The translations under genes were made by a program, and so were the position numbers. This document shows positions 1-9,003 of a DNA stretch of 15,784 bases, in pieces. Source of the stretch: Paramecium sonneborni (Eukaryota > Ciliophora > Oligohymenophorea > Peniculida > Parameciidae); assembly GCA_905182985.1 (NCBI GenBank), contig CAJJDN010000337.1, forward strand, positions 1 to 15,784, written 5' to 3'. Every line of letters starts with the position of its first letter. Position 1 is the first letter of the stretch. The notes beneath the pieces were generated by a model. It did not search any database. It saw only the letters and a list, made by a program, of their open reading frames with translations, and had not been told where the DNA came from.

Positions 1-303
1 ATATAAAAAATATTAAATTTACAATATCATAAATATAAAAAATGAAGTTTTTATTTGAAAAATTAACAAAAACATATAAAACTGAGTTTATTTATAGATT
101 TTTAGAGTGTAACTCCTTAATAAGAGTATGATTGTTGTATATGTTTATACAGTGAAATAAGTGTATTGTATTAATTTTAAGAATGGTTTAAATCGAAAAG
201 TATGTTGTAAAAGGGAGTATGAAATTATGCATTCCCATAATTGATGATATTTATGATATGAAATCAATAATCTCTCATTTAAATATAATAATTATTAAAA
301 TTC
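1..303. other. AT-rich leader, no gene seen
   Basis: This stretch precedes the TTLL gene and is strongly AT-rich. A short frame opens at the ATG at 43 and closes at a TGA near 130, but it resembles nothing I know and is no longer than chance allows when only TGA stops translation. It probably holds the promoter and 5' leader of the gene starting at 304. No tRNA-like or repeat structure was seen. Confidence 0.5.
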
Positions 304-1917
304 ATGTAACAAAAGCAATCTAAAAAATCTAAAGAAGAGGAACCAATATTTAACGGAACATTCAAAGATCATAGTGACGATTAGATGGATGATAAAAGAA
401 AGAAATAAACGTTGGTTATGAATGAGTCAGGTAAATTATAAATCTAAAAGAGATACAAAATATGATGTTGTAAAATTTGTTGGTAAAAAAATATTCAAAT
501 GGATATTATAATATGAATGTTTTGGACTGATGTTTAACCTGAAACTTTAGGGAAAATGTAACGTAAGTTTGTTAAAAAATATTTTTAAAAACCCATTAAA
601 AGATTAATCATTTTCCTGGCGTGTTTTCACTTGCACGTAAAAATCATCTTGGTAGAAACCTAATGAAAATGAGAAAATAATTTCTAAATGATTATAAATT
701 CTTTCCATAAACTTGGCTACTGCCAGCTGAATATGGAGATTTTAACAATTAATTTGTCAAAGGGAAAGTAAGAACATTCATCGTTAAACCTGAAGCAAGT
801 TGTTAAGGAAGAGGAATATTTCTAACCAGAAACATTAATGATATAAATCCAACTGATCATTATGTTGCATAAAGATAGATGCATAGACGCTTTTTGATAG
901 AAGGATTGAAATTTGATTTAAGAGTTTATGTATTATTGGCTGGAACGGATCCTATGAGAATTTATGTCTATTAAGATGGATTAGTTAGATTTGCGACTGA
1001 ACCATATGTTACTCCGACAACAAATAATTTAGATGTATGTATGCATTTAATGAATTATGCTATTAACAAAGAAAACCCAAATTTTGTTTTTAATAATGAT
1101 GCTACTAAAATGGATGTTGGTCATAAAAGATCAATTAAATCAGTCTTTGGTAAGTTACAAGATGAAGGCCATAACATTTAAAAATTGTGGTAAGATATGT
1201 ATAAATTATTCACTAAAACTTTTTGCACTGTTCAACCAATACTCAATCATCATTATAAATCATGTTAACCTGATAATATGTGTTTTGAAATTTTAGGATT
1301 CGATATATTTATTAATGATAAAATGAGACCTTTTTTATTGGAAGTGAATCACACACCTAGTTTTACAACGGATACACCGTTAGACTCATTAATAAAAAAG
1401 AATCTGATTAGAGACACTTTAAAATTGATGAATGTAAGTCTTAAAGCTAAAGAAGAAATAATATCATCAAGAAGAGAATAATTATAGTAAAGAGTTTTGA
1501 CTGGAAAGAAATAGAAATTAACATTGGAAGAGAAATAAATTCTAATCCAATAGTGTTCTTAATAAAGAGATTAACATGAAAATAGGAGATTATGTAAAGA
1601 TATATCCATTAGAAGATGCTTCAGAATATAGTAAAATTATTGAATTTGCTTCTTAATTATATTATAATTGGACTGGAGCAAGTATATATAATCTATATTA
1701 TTATTTGATAGATATTAGAAGAAATCAAAAAAAAGAGTAATCTGAAACACCTTAATCGTAAGCTATCAAACCACCAACTGTTAAAAAACCAAATACTCCA
1801 TAAATGTTACCTAAAATTAGTGAAAGACAAAACAAAATTCATCAATCGATAGAACCATAAAATAATGAAGAGATAAAAAGCAAAAATTAAAAAGGAATAA
1901 AAAAGATAAGTATCTGA
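304..1917 (+). CDS. TTLL-type tubulin polyglutamylase
   Basis: The product belongs to the tubulin-tyrosine-ligase-like family, which ligates glutamates to tubulin side chains using ATP and acts on axonemal and cortical microtubules. In code 6 the protein shows KYDVVKFVGKK, FWTDVQPETL, INHFPGVFSLARKNHLGRN, KFFPQTWLLPAEYGDF, the ATP-grasp stretch FIVKPEASCQGRGIF, LIEGLKFDLRVYVLL and the metal-binding EILGFDIFIND...LLEVNHTPSF. This order is that of TTLL6/TTLL13-like enzymes. The start is the ATG at 304, giving a charged low-complexity N-terminus. Candidate introns at 431-452 and 571-602 restore frame. Two breaks remain: one near 512-517 before FWTDV, and one near 1578-1584, where HEN changes frame into GDYVKIYPLEDASEY. 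The tail is Gln/Lys/Pro-rich and ends at TGA 1915-1917. The family call is firm; the subfamily is an inference. Confidence 0.88.
431..452 (+). other. candidate 22-nt intron in TTLL gene
   Basis: The stretch starts GTAAAT and ends AAAGAG. Removing it joins LVMNES to DTKYDVVKFVGKK in one frame. An alternative of 25 nt (426-450, GTCAGG to AAAAG) also restores frame. The GAG acceptor is less usual than TAG, so the exact borders are uncertain. Confidence 0.55.
571..602 (+). other. candidate 32-nt intron in TTLL gene
   Basis: It begins GTTAAA and ends AAAAG. Splicing it out joins KMQRKF to INHFPGVFSLARKNH, which matches the normal spacing of the TTLL INHFPG motif. Without splicing, the frame is off by one and extra residues appear. 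A one-base deletion near 607 is the alternative explanation. Confidence 0.6.
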
Positions 1918-1920
1918 TCC

Positions 1921-2936
1921 CCCTTTACCAAAATAACATTAGAGTTAAATCAAATAAACTATGGGTTACATCTGGATTTTATTGTTACAAAATGAAAGTT
2001 GATGAATATCAATAATTGTTGGATAGAGGATGGAGAAGATGTGGAGTCTATTAACTACAAGCCTTCTCTTGCTTAAAGTTGTTGCTAAGCTTATGCACTT
2101 AGAGTTGTAGCATCTGAATTTTAATAAAGATTAACTCATGAAAAGGTTTTGAAACGAATTAAGAAAATTAAGCCAGTTCTTTCTGATTCAAGAAATATTC
2201 CATTATAATAATAATAGGCAGAAAAAGCACAAATGATGCATTTACAGATTTTATCAAGTAGTAAATTTAAACTGATTTGGATTTAAGTGAACTAAGGATC
2301 CTACCAAAAGTTGGTTAACATTATGCATTTAAAAGTATATTATATAAGGAAGAAGAGCATATCAAATATTTTAAAAATGTTTCGAAAATAGTTTGTTTAA
2401 AATCAAATAATAATAGATGAATTCAATTTTTACTTTTGAAAATGAGGAATATCCAAAATTAATTTATTAAGCCTTTATTTCTTCAATTTCAGATACACAA
2501 ATTTATGAAATTTTATTAGTTAAAGGATATCCAAATAAAGTAGAAAGTGATTGGGTTTTTAGATGCAATTTATTACCAAATTGTTATTCTAAATTTACAA
2601 CAATATCCAAAAACATATAAATGGGTTTCATTATCTAAATAAATTAAAGAGAAAATTGTAAAAATTACTAAATATGTTTAAGATGTGGCATTAGTAGATG
2701 AAACTGAAGAAGAAAACAATAGCATCGTTTATTCCAAAGTAGATAATGATAACTTAAAAAATATTGATATTGAAAATTTTATACAATAAAATGTAAAGAT
2801 TTCCTAAACTGGAAAATAGTTTACAGTTTCATAACTTAAAAAAAACTATCAATAATATTTCACAAATTTATTTAGGGATTTTTTAACTAGGATAAGGGAA
2901 GAACTGATAAAGGAATTTTTGTTTGCTGTTAATTGA
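1921..2936 (+). pseudogene. ATE1: arginyl-tRNA-protein transferase (ATE1) remnant
   Basis: ATE1 transfers arginine from Arg-tRNA to N-terminal acidic residues and marks proteins for the N-degron pathway. The N-terminal domain is clear: KMKVDEYQQLLDRGWRRCGVY, then in another frame YKPSLAQSCCQAYALRV and HEKVLKRIKKIKP, matching the DYQxLIDRGWRRSGxYxYKP...CC family signature. The usual CGYC motif before it is not visible. Downstream, QHYAFKSILYKEEEHIKYF, KVIGFLD and LLPNCYS fit the C-terminal GNAT-like domain, and YPKTYKWVSL fits the later TYxWVxL block. The roughly 75 residues expected between LLPNCYS and YPKTYKWVSL (the SSVYxxYDP...SLG...YYxGFYI core) are absent. There are frame changes near 2050, 2235 and 2560 and an in-frame TGA at 2418-2420. 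The start is unclear; the gene directly follows the TTLL stop. It is probably non-functional. Confidence 0.75.
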
Positions 2937-3272
2937 AATATATTTTATTTAGTCAATTCAACTTGTATTATATCTTCTATAATAATATATTATATATAAG
3001 TTTATAAGATCATAATCTTATCATATGTTAATAATAAAAATTCATGTCTAAAAAAGTAATCTAATAAATGAATTATATGTATATTAATATTTTCATATTC
3101 AAAATTATTAGAATTGATAATAATTAATGACTGAAAAAGTTATCTAGATATTACTCTTGATAAATCATGAAATCTGTATGATACTATTGCAATATGAAGG
3201 TAATTAATTTAAAAAAAAATTGTTTTAGCCTTTCAATAAAATATAACACTCATCATAAAAATTATTGATTTA
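2937..3272. other. AT-rich spacer, no gene seen
   Basis: About 335 bases separate the ATE1 remnant from the kinase-like gene. The stretch is A/T runs with short TA-rich palindromic bits and no readable protein frame. It presumably carries the 3' end signals of one gene and the promoter of the next. Confidence 0.5.
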
Positions 3273-5308
3273 ATGATTATGGCATTGTGTGCTAGAATCT
3301 TATATTCTATAAAAGATCAAAAGAAATCAGGGTATCCTTTTTTAATCCTTGGTATATTAAGAATATCAGCCTAACTAACTTTGAACTATTTTTACAGACA
3401 AAAAATTTTATTAGTAATTATAAACTTAAATCTCATTCATTCAGTATTTCAAGAATAATTAGCAAATGACTTCAGTTTGGCTAAATTAACTCATTTATTT
3501 ATTATTGGGAATGTGTTTTTTGAAGAACAATTTTCTCATTATTTTATCAATAATCTTATCATTTCGTCAAATTAATTATAAATAAAATTCTGAAAAGAAT
3601 CCTCAAAAGGAATCAAAAGATTTTGATATTTGTATATCAGCTTTACCTTAAAAAGAGTTTGATCCTTATAAATCGGAAGATGTGAATATAAAAGTCCTGT
3701 ATATGGAGGATTATCTCCTTTGAAGGAACTTTCAAAATCAATGGATTCTGTACTGATGGATGAATAGTAAATTATATATATATATAAATAAGTGCTTGGA
3801 TAAAGGGACAATAATTTATTGTACTAGATGATTAAGATAACGTAATAATTTAAACTTTCAATGTTGGTGATTTATCAAGAAATTCAGTTAGTAATTCGAT
3901 GGAGAATGAAAGTGTAGCTGCGATTTTAAATTTGGCAATAGTATAAGGTAATCGAGATTTTCTAGATTTGATTGCAAGTAGTGGGACAATTAATTAAAAT
4001 AGATTTACATTAAAAGAATTGATTAATAGATTGATAGGAGATTATGAACTTTATAAAAATAATTTATTTTTAATAAATAAAGTAGATACTTAATGGATGA
4101 ATGATTGGATCATTAAAGTATTTTTGGTAAATAAAAATAAGAAAACTTTTATTTTTATTTAAATAGAATAAAAAGAAGTAGTATTTTAACCTTCTTTTTA
4201 AGCATTTTCTTAATTTGCCACTTATATAACTCCTAGTTTAAATTCAATAATGGCAATATCAGTTTTGGCAGAATCAGATGCATAAATAAACAATTATATG
4301 TTAGAGAAGTATTTTTATCCAATTAGAATCTCAAGTGTGATTGTTTATCTTTAATTAACAAATATGAGAGATTTTAATCTTCATAATCAAAAGAAACTGT
4401 TATTAAGAATAAGTTCGGTTGAAATTTCATAGATTTGCGAAGATTTAATAATTATGGTATAAGATACTTCTAAAGCGAAAGGAATAGAAATCAAATTGGA
4501 ACATGAAGCAACAGAAAACAATATTGAAACTGATGCAGAAAGAGTAATGTAAAATTTTCAATATTTTAGTTAAAATAATTGATGTTACCATTAATTAAAT
4601 ATTGCATAAAATAAACTAAAGATGATAATATTTTAATATCTTGGAAAATGTTTAATTCCAAAGCATTCTAAATCATCATACACACTCCAATCAATATTGA
4701 TGAAAAGGATTTAAGAATAATAAGATTAAATTTAAAAAAGCCATCTTTACAATTTATTAGCTCAATATTGATCAGGATCTACCAAAAAAGGGTTAGAGAT
4801 CGCATAAGTGGAACCTTATGGAACAGCTTTCAAATTTACATTGCAATCATTTAATATTAAAAATGAAGAAATGAAAGCAATAAGATTGATAGGAGAAACT
4901 CATTATTAAGAAACTTCATTAAGTTAATTATTAGCATATTAAGAAACTTCTAAATAGAATGAAAAAACTTAGACATTATTTAGAGAAGAATCTAATAAAG
5001 TATCTATGGATCATTCTCTTCAATTTTCTTAATCTAGAATATCAAAATAATTTAGTTAAAAGTATTCAGAATATTAGAGCAATTATGTTTCTCAAATATC
5101 TAAATTGAAAGCAGATTCAGTTAATATTCCAAATTCTAAATAGAAAGATTCTCATTCTTTTGATTAAATAATAAATATATTTTATTAAGATGAAGAGAAT
5201 AAATAATAGAAAAGACTAAATTATTAAACTACACCATCATAATCTAAATATTAATTACCTCATTTCCCAAAAACAGCAATTAATAATATTTTAGGTATTA
5301 TATCATGA
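3273..5308 (+). CDS. degenerate membrane histidine-kinase-like protein
   Basis: This resembles ciliate hybrid histidine kinases: N-terminal membrane helices, a sensor region, HisKA and HATPase domains, then a Ser/Gln-rich linker. The start at 3273 gives hydrophobic segments, including YPFLILGILRI and, after an intron, NFLIILSIILSF. A PAS-like stretch contains GQQFIVLDDQDNV. The HisKA region reads FATYITPSLNSI where active kinases have SHELRTPLNSI, so the phospho-acceptor histidine appears to be missing. The ATPase region is recognisable from DAERLKQLMLPLIKYCIKQT through GLEIAQVEPYGTAFKFTL, but the N-box Asn and the DxGxG box are not seen. Introns at 3414-3444, 3767-3792 and 4544-4569 restore frame, and one at 3657-3679 is possible. 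Two A6 runs (4734-4739 and 4784-4789) each need one more base. The stop is TGA 5306-5308. A scaffold role or a decayed gene are both possible. Confidence 0.68.
3414..3444 (+). other. 31-nt intron
   Basis: GTAATT to ATTCAG. Removal joins YFYRQKILL to YFKNNQQMTSVW and brings the next transmembrane segment into frame. Confidence 0.7.
3767..3792 (+). other. 26-nt intron
   Basis: GTAAAT to AATAAG, mostly TA repeats. Removal splits a Tyr codon and joins SVLMDEY to AWIKGQQFIVLDD without a stop. Confidence 0.75.
4544..4569 (+). other. 26-nt intron
   Basis: GTAATG to TTTTAG. Splicing gives ETDAERLKQLMLPLIKYC, the expected join leading into the kinase N-box region. Unspliced, the frame hits a TGA 12 bases after the acceptor. 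Confidence 0.85.
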
Positions 5309-5559
5309 ATAATCTAAATAGGCTTTCCAATATTTTTATTTACCTTGTTTATAAGCACTAAATATACTATATTCGTTTTTCTATAATGTTAGCTATTACT
5401 ATATACAATTATTAAATTAAATTATTTTATTATTACAAAAAGAATTTGTTAATATTATGTGCTATATGTAATTTATTTATTAATTTTGTATATATATTTT
5501 ATTCATAATAAGCTGTGTAGCTTAGAGTCATAATTTTTCTCTATAATAATAGTGCAAAT
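5309..5559. other. AT-rich spacer between kinase and receiver
   Basis: The sequence is A/T-rich with long TA runs and no recognisable protein segment. It separates the TGA of the kinase-like gene from the receiver gene. If the two were once one hybrid kinase, this stretch is the decayed linker; if not, it is an ordinary promoter region. Confidence 0.45.
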
Positions 5560-6102
5560 GGAAATACTTTATTGAATGATCCTCGAGATATAACCTACAT
5601 CATCCAATCTCTTCCTAGATTTTGGAACAGATCCTCTATCCCCTGTTTAAATACCAGTCTTTTGTATCAACTAAAATGTAAAGTGAAATAATTAAATTTT
5701 CAGCAACTGAAAGATGCTGTTCTAGAGTTCTAATAGCAGATTGCGAATATCAAAATATTTAAATTTTGGAAATGATTCTATCAAGATTTAAAGTAAATTC
5801 TTAAAGAGCATTTAGTACTGAAGATGTAATAAAGTTATTTGAAACAAAAAAAATGTTCATGTGGTAATATTGGATTTGTTTTGTATTTTATAAATGTGGA
5901 TTTACCAAAAAGAGGAGGTTTATGGTTAAGCAGATACATTAAGGATAAAATGACCTAAAAAGGATATATAATTGGAACAACAGGACTTATTGAATATTAT
6001 TCTAAAATTGAATATTATAGGAATGGAATAGATTAATATATCAGTTTACCTTTTGATTTAGCAGAAGTGAGCAAAATTTTATAAATATCTGAACACTATT
6101 GA
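5560..6102 (+). CDS. response-regulator receiver-domain protein
   Basis: The core is a receiver domain: CCSRVLIADCEYQNIQ, ILSRFKVNSQRAFST, then GFVLYFINVDLPKRGG, IIGTTGL and GIDQYISLPFDL. The presumed phospho-acceptor Asp is that of INVDLP. The acidic pair near the N-terminus is reduced to DC, and the usual KP motif near the C-terminus reads LP, so the conserved Lys is missing. A 26-nt intron at 5678-5703 joins the linker to STERCCSR. The exon before it is readable in two frames (an ATG at 5576 in one of them), so the start is not settled; I give a nominal one. A frame change at the A8 run at 5846-5853 separates LFETKK from CSCGNIGFVL. The stop is TGA 6100-6102. It follows the kinase-like gene on the same strand and may be its detached receiver. 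Confidence 0.65.
5678..5703 (+). other. 26-nt intron
   Basis: GTAAAG to TTTCAG. Removal creates a Ser codon across the junction and leads directly into TERCCSRVLIAD. Confidence 0.7.
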
Positions 6103-6120
6103 TTCATATCAATTTTAATA

Positions 6121-6157
6121 TTAGAACTTATTTAATAATATATTAAATAAGTTCTAA
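6121..6157. repeat. perfect 17-bp inverted repeat, 3-nt loop
   Basis: The left arm is 6121-6137 (TTAGAACTTATTTAATA), the loop ATA, and the right arm 6141-6157 is its exact reverse complement. It lies 18 bp after the receiver gene stop and 73 bp before the stop of the convergent gene. It could form a cruciform or an RNA hairpin in the 3' ends of both transcripts. Function is unknown. Confidence 0.9.
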
Positions 6158-6230
6158 ATTTATATATTACTACATGATAAATAAATATTCTTAAAAATAA
6201 AGTTAAATATGGTATTGAAATAATAAATAA

Positions 6231-7044
6231 TCAATTGCAATATTGTCTTTTTAAATCTTAAACTTTTTATAATTCAGCAACTCTTTCTATAATTTCATCT
6301 TTGATTCTTTGCTTTAATTTATGTTCATTTAAATGTTCTATTTCCTGGAGAAATTCTTGTCTTTCTTCTATTTCTTTCATGATAGATGAGAAGAGAATCT
6401 CCAATTCAATTTAAGGATCCCTTATAAAGTTGTTGTATCAGATTAATTGTCAGGTTTTAATCCAGTAAAATATAAGTCTTTTTTATGCATTTTTTTTATA
6501 GCATTTGAAGTTGTTGCAGAATCTTTCAGAAATGCATCGTTATTGTTAATATTATTTCAGGTAATTCAGCACCTTTAGGTAATGCTCCTCTTTTATATTT
6601 AAATACTCTTTATAATTGTTCGATTAATTTTTTTTTATCTTGTCCTTAAATAGCAGGTCTAAAGTATTTTCTACCTTCATAATATTTATCGATTTCCTTT
6701 TTAATTTCTGCTTCTGGTTTTCTTTTTTAGATGAAATCAATTGGAAAATATTATTATTTTATTTTAGGTTCTTCTTTTGGATATTCAATACCAGTTTTTT
6801 GTGGACATTATTTTTTATGTTTTAACTTTTTCAGCATCTAACTACTCTTATGTTTTTTATTTGGGTTTCGGATAATTGATTTTTGGTTTTTCATGAGCAT
6901 TGTATAATTAAAAAAGTTCCTTTCCCAAAGAAGTTTCTTTTCCAAAAATCTTGTATAATAGAAAATCAGTTTTAAATGATAAAAATTTTTCCTTTCTTCT
7001 TTTGTTTGAGGATCATCTTCATCAGGTAAAAATTAATTATTCAT
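6231..7044 (-). CDS. UPF0193 (EVG1/C22orf23-like) protein
   Basis: The start is the ATG whose complement is 7042-7044 and the stop is the TGA at 6231-6233. The C-terminus reads ELEILFSSIMKEIEERQEFL, then IEHLNEHKLKQRIKDEII and ERVAELQKVQ. This follows the UPF0193 pattern of EIxERxEFL, a short helix and EIxxRxxEL. The middle has YYEGRKYFRPAIQGQDKKKL followed by RGALPKGAELPE, comparable to the family's FKP...KxRLQ region. A Pro/Lys-rich stretch (EKPKINYPKPKQKT) lies upstream. The function of the family is not well established; orthologues are typical of ciliated organisms. Four single-base frame changes are needed (near 6970, 6805, 6555 and 6405), and no intron explains them. It is divergent from the UBA5 gene. 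Confidence 0.68.
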
Positions 7045-7078
7045 ATAAATAATAATTAGAAAAATGTAATAAAGAGAA
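7045..7078. promoter_or_regulatory. 34-bp divergent intergenic region
   Basis: The start codons of the UPF0193-like gene (minus) and the UBA5 gene (plus) are only 34 bp apart. Any promoter elements must be shared or overlap the genes. The sequence is almost entirely A/T with two short G-containing runs. No named motif is visible. The region is inferred from geometry only. Confidence 0.6.
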
Positions 7079-7862
7079 ATGAGTGAAGAAGTAAGGAATG
7101 CCAATCCTTACAGTAGATTGATGGCATTGAAGCGTATGGGAATAGTTGAAAATTATCAATAAATAAAAGAGTTTACAGTTTTGGTTGTTGGTGTAGGTGG
7201 AGTAGGATCAGTTTTATGTGAATTGTTAACACGTTGTGGAATCGGAAAATTGATTATGTATGATTATGATAAAGTAGAATTAGCAAATATGAATAGGTAA
7301 TGTTGTTATTAAAATTTATAGACATTTAATTGATGCTTCCTGGCGAAACTGCATGTTTTGCATATGCCGTCTCTGTTGCTGTTGTTGAAGATAATGAAAA
7401 ATAAAAAAAAGAGAAGGTGTGTGCAGCATCATCACCAACAACTATGGGCATTACTGCTCTTAGAATACTCTTAAGTATTTATTAGGTTTTGGATAAACCA
7501 CATTTTTCCTTGGTTATAATGCTTTAGCTGACTTTTTTTTAAAATATGCTATTATGCCTAATCCTGAATGTAAAGATCATAATTGTTTGAAAAGATAAAA
7601 CCTTAATTCAGAGAAATTACGATTAAATAAATTATAAAAAAGAAAAGAACAATCTCAACAGAAATAATAAATTGTTCATACTGAAAATGAATGGGGAATA
7701 GAGGTTGTACCTGACGATATCTCAATTAATGAAACACAAATTTAATAATAATTATTAAATTAATAACCCTAATAGGAATCATAATAATAATAAACCAATA
7801 ATACAAATAAAGATAATAACTATTTAGAAAATTTAATGAATCAATTAAAGAGTTTACAATGA
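7079..7862 (+). pseudogene. UBA5: UFM1-activating E1 enzyme (UBA5), internally deleted
   Basis: UBA5 adenylates UFM1 and passes it to UFC1 through a catalytic Cys. The start at 7079 gives NPYSRLMALKRMGIVENY, the nucleotide-binding [20 protein letters not shown] and [15 protein letters not shown] 25-nt intron follows. Immediately after it the protein resumes far downstream at LMLPGETACFAYAV, then KVCAASSPTTMGI, which holds the catalytic Cys. In another frame come [19 protein letters not shown] and [10 protein letters not shown]. About 90 residues between ANMNR and the PGETACFA block are missing. Of the zinc-binding cysteines, the second of the first pair reads Tyr. The UFM1/LC3-interacting motif EWGIEVV is retained near the C-terminus, before a Gln/Asn-rich tail. 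A frame break lies at about 7455-7465. The stop is TGA 7860-7862. The identity is very secure; function is unlikely. Confidence 0.85.
7297..7321 (+). other. 25-nt intron in UBA5
   Basis: GTAATG to TTATAG, directly after ANMN and splitting an Arg codon. The right-hand exon starts at the far side of the deletion, so the acceptor may be original or moved. Confidence 0.7.
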
Positions 7863-9003
7863 ATTATCTTTATACATTGTTCATATTTAATTATCAATTC
7901 ATTTTATATGCTATATTAAAGAAACATTTAACTGTTAATTATTTTTATAAATTTTTGGATTTTATATTTTATTTTTACAGTAGATTTAGATTTATTAAAT
8001 AATTTTCAAATTTTAAAATTGTTCTAAATATGAATACCAAATATTAATATTCAAAGAACTCACCACTTTCTATGAAATCGCTTATTTAGAATTTATTCTT
8101 CTAATTAAGTTCATTTTATCAAACAATTCTTAAATTTGTAAAATCGTCAATTTACTTTAATATTATCAGATTTTATAAAGCTTCTGATTGAGTCTTATTT
8201 ATTTATAAATCACTTATAGCTTGTTAATTTTCCTTAAAAAATAAAGAGATTTGGCAAAAGATTAGCGGAAAGATTATGATGCTTAATCTTTAGAATGAAA
8301 ATTTAATTTTCAAAAGTTAAAAGTTTATAAGAACTTTAAAGTATTTGATATTTGTATCCATACAATTAAACTTCTTTTTAATTATTCAACCGTATCATTA
8401 ATTTTGTTGATAAATAATTGATAATATGTAATTTAAGTAATAATCTTTTTTGGATTATTAATTCAAGATGAAATAAATTTGGGTACTATCAAATTAATTT
8501 AATAAATCTTTTAATCATTAATAGATTAGAAATTATAATTAGAATTTTGATAAAACTATTTGAGTTTGTGATAATTTTAGAAAAATTAATTGCCAATTTA
8601 ATAAAAGGAAGAGAGAGCTTATTAAAAGAAAATTCTAAAAATTTATGATATCATATTGATATTATAAATTATGATAAAATTAAAAAGTTTAATTGGAAAC
8701 AATCTACTAACTTATTAAATGATTGTTTTTAATTTAATAATAAAAATAGAATTTAAGTGGGGAAATCATTTATTCGATTTGAAGTAATGTGTTTAATTTA
8801 TACATTAAGGTTTGAGGAACTAAAAATAATTTATTAATTCAATTAATAAATTGAGAGGAATTTCAATTGCACTAATAAATCAAAGTAAAATATATTTGAA
8901 TAATTTATCCGATATATCTACTACAATCTGTTATAAAGAAGAATGATTCATCTAATATATTTGATAAGATATAATACTGAACTATTATTTTTATGTCGCT
9001 AAA
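7863..9003. other. AT-rich 1.1-kb region without identifiable gene
   Basis: Between UBA5 and the cyclic-nucleotide-binding gene I recognise nothing. A frame from the ATG at 8030 runs about 53 codons (MNTKYQYSKNSPLSMKSLIQ...), meets one TGA and continues about 70 codons. Another frame is open from 8649 to 9018. In DNA this AT-rich, with TGA as the only stop, such lengths are near chance. A small perfect inverted repeat (8828-8839 with 8841-8852, one base between) is present. This could be a gene decayed beyond recognition or a long spacer. Confidence 0.5.

Noticed and set aside
1278..1481. Separate small plus-strand gene starting at MCFEILGFDIF
   Set aside because: It is the metal-binding C-terminal part of the TTLL catalytic domain, cut off only because TAA is read as stop in the standard code.
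3572..3811. Minus-strand ORF MSLYPSTYLYIY...
   Set aside because: It is antisense to the kinase-like gene and crosses its 26-nt intron.
6640..6825. Hydrophobic plus-strand ORF resembling a membrane peptide
   Set aside because: It is the antisense shadow of the UPF0193-like gene on the minus strand.
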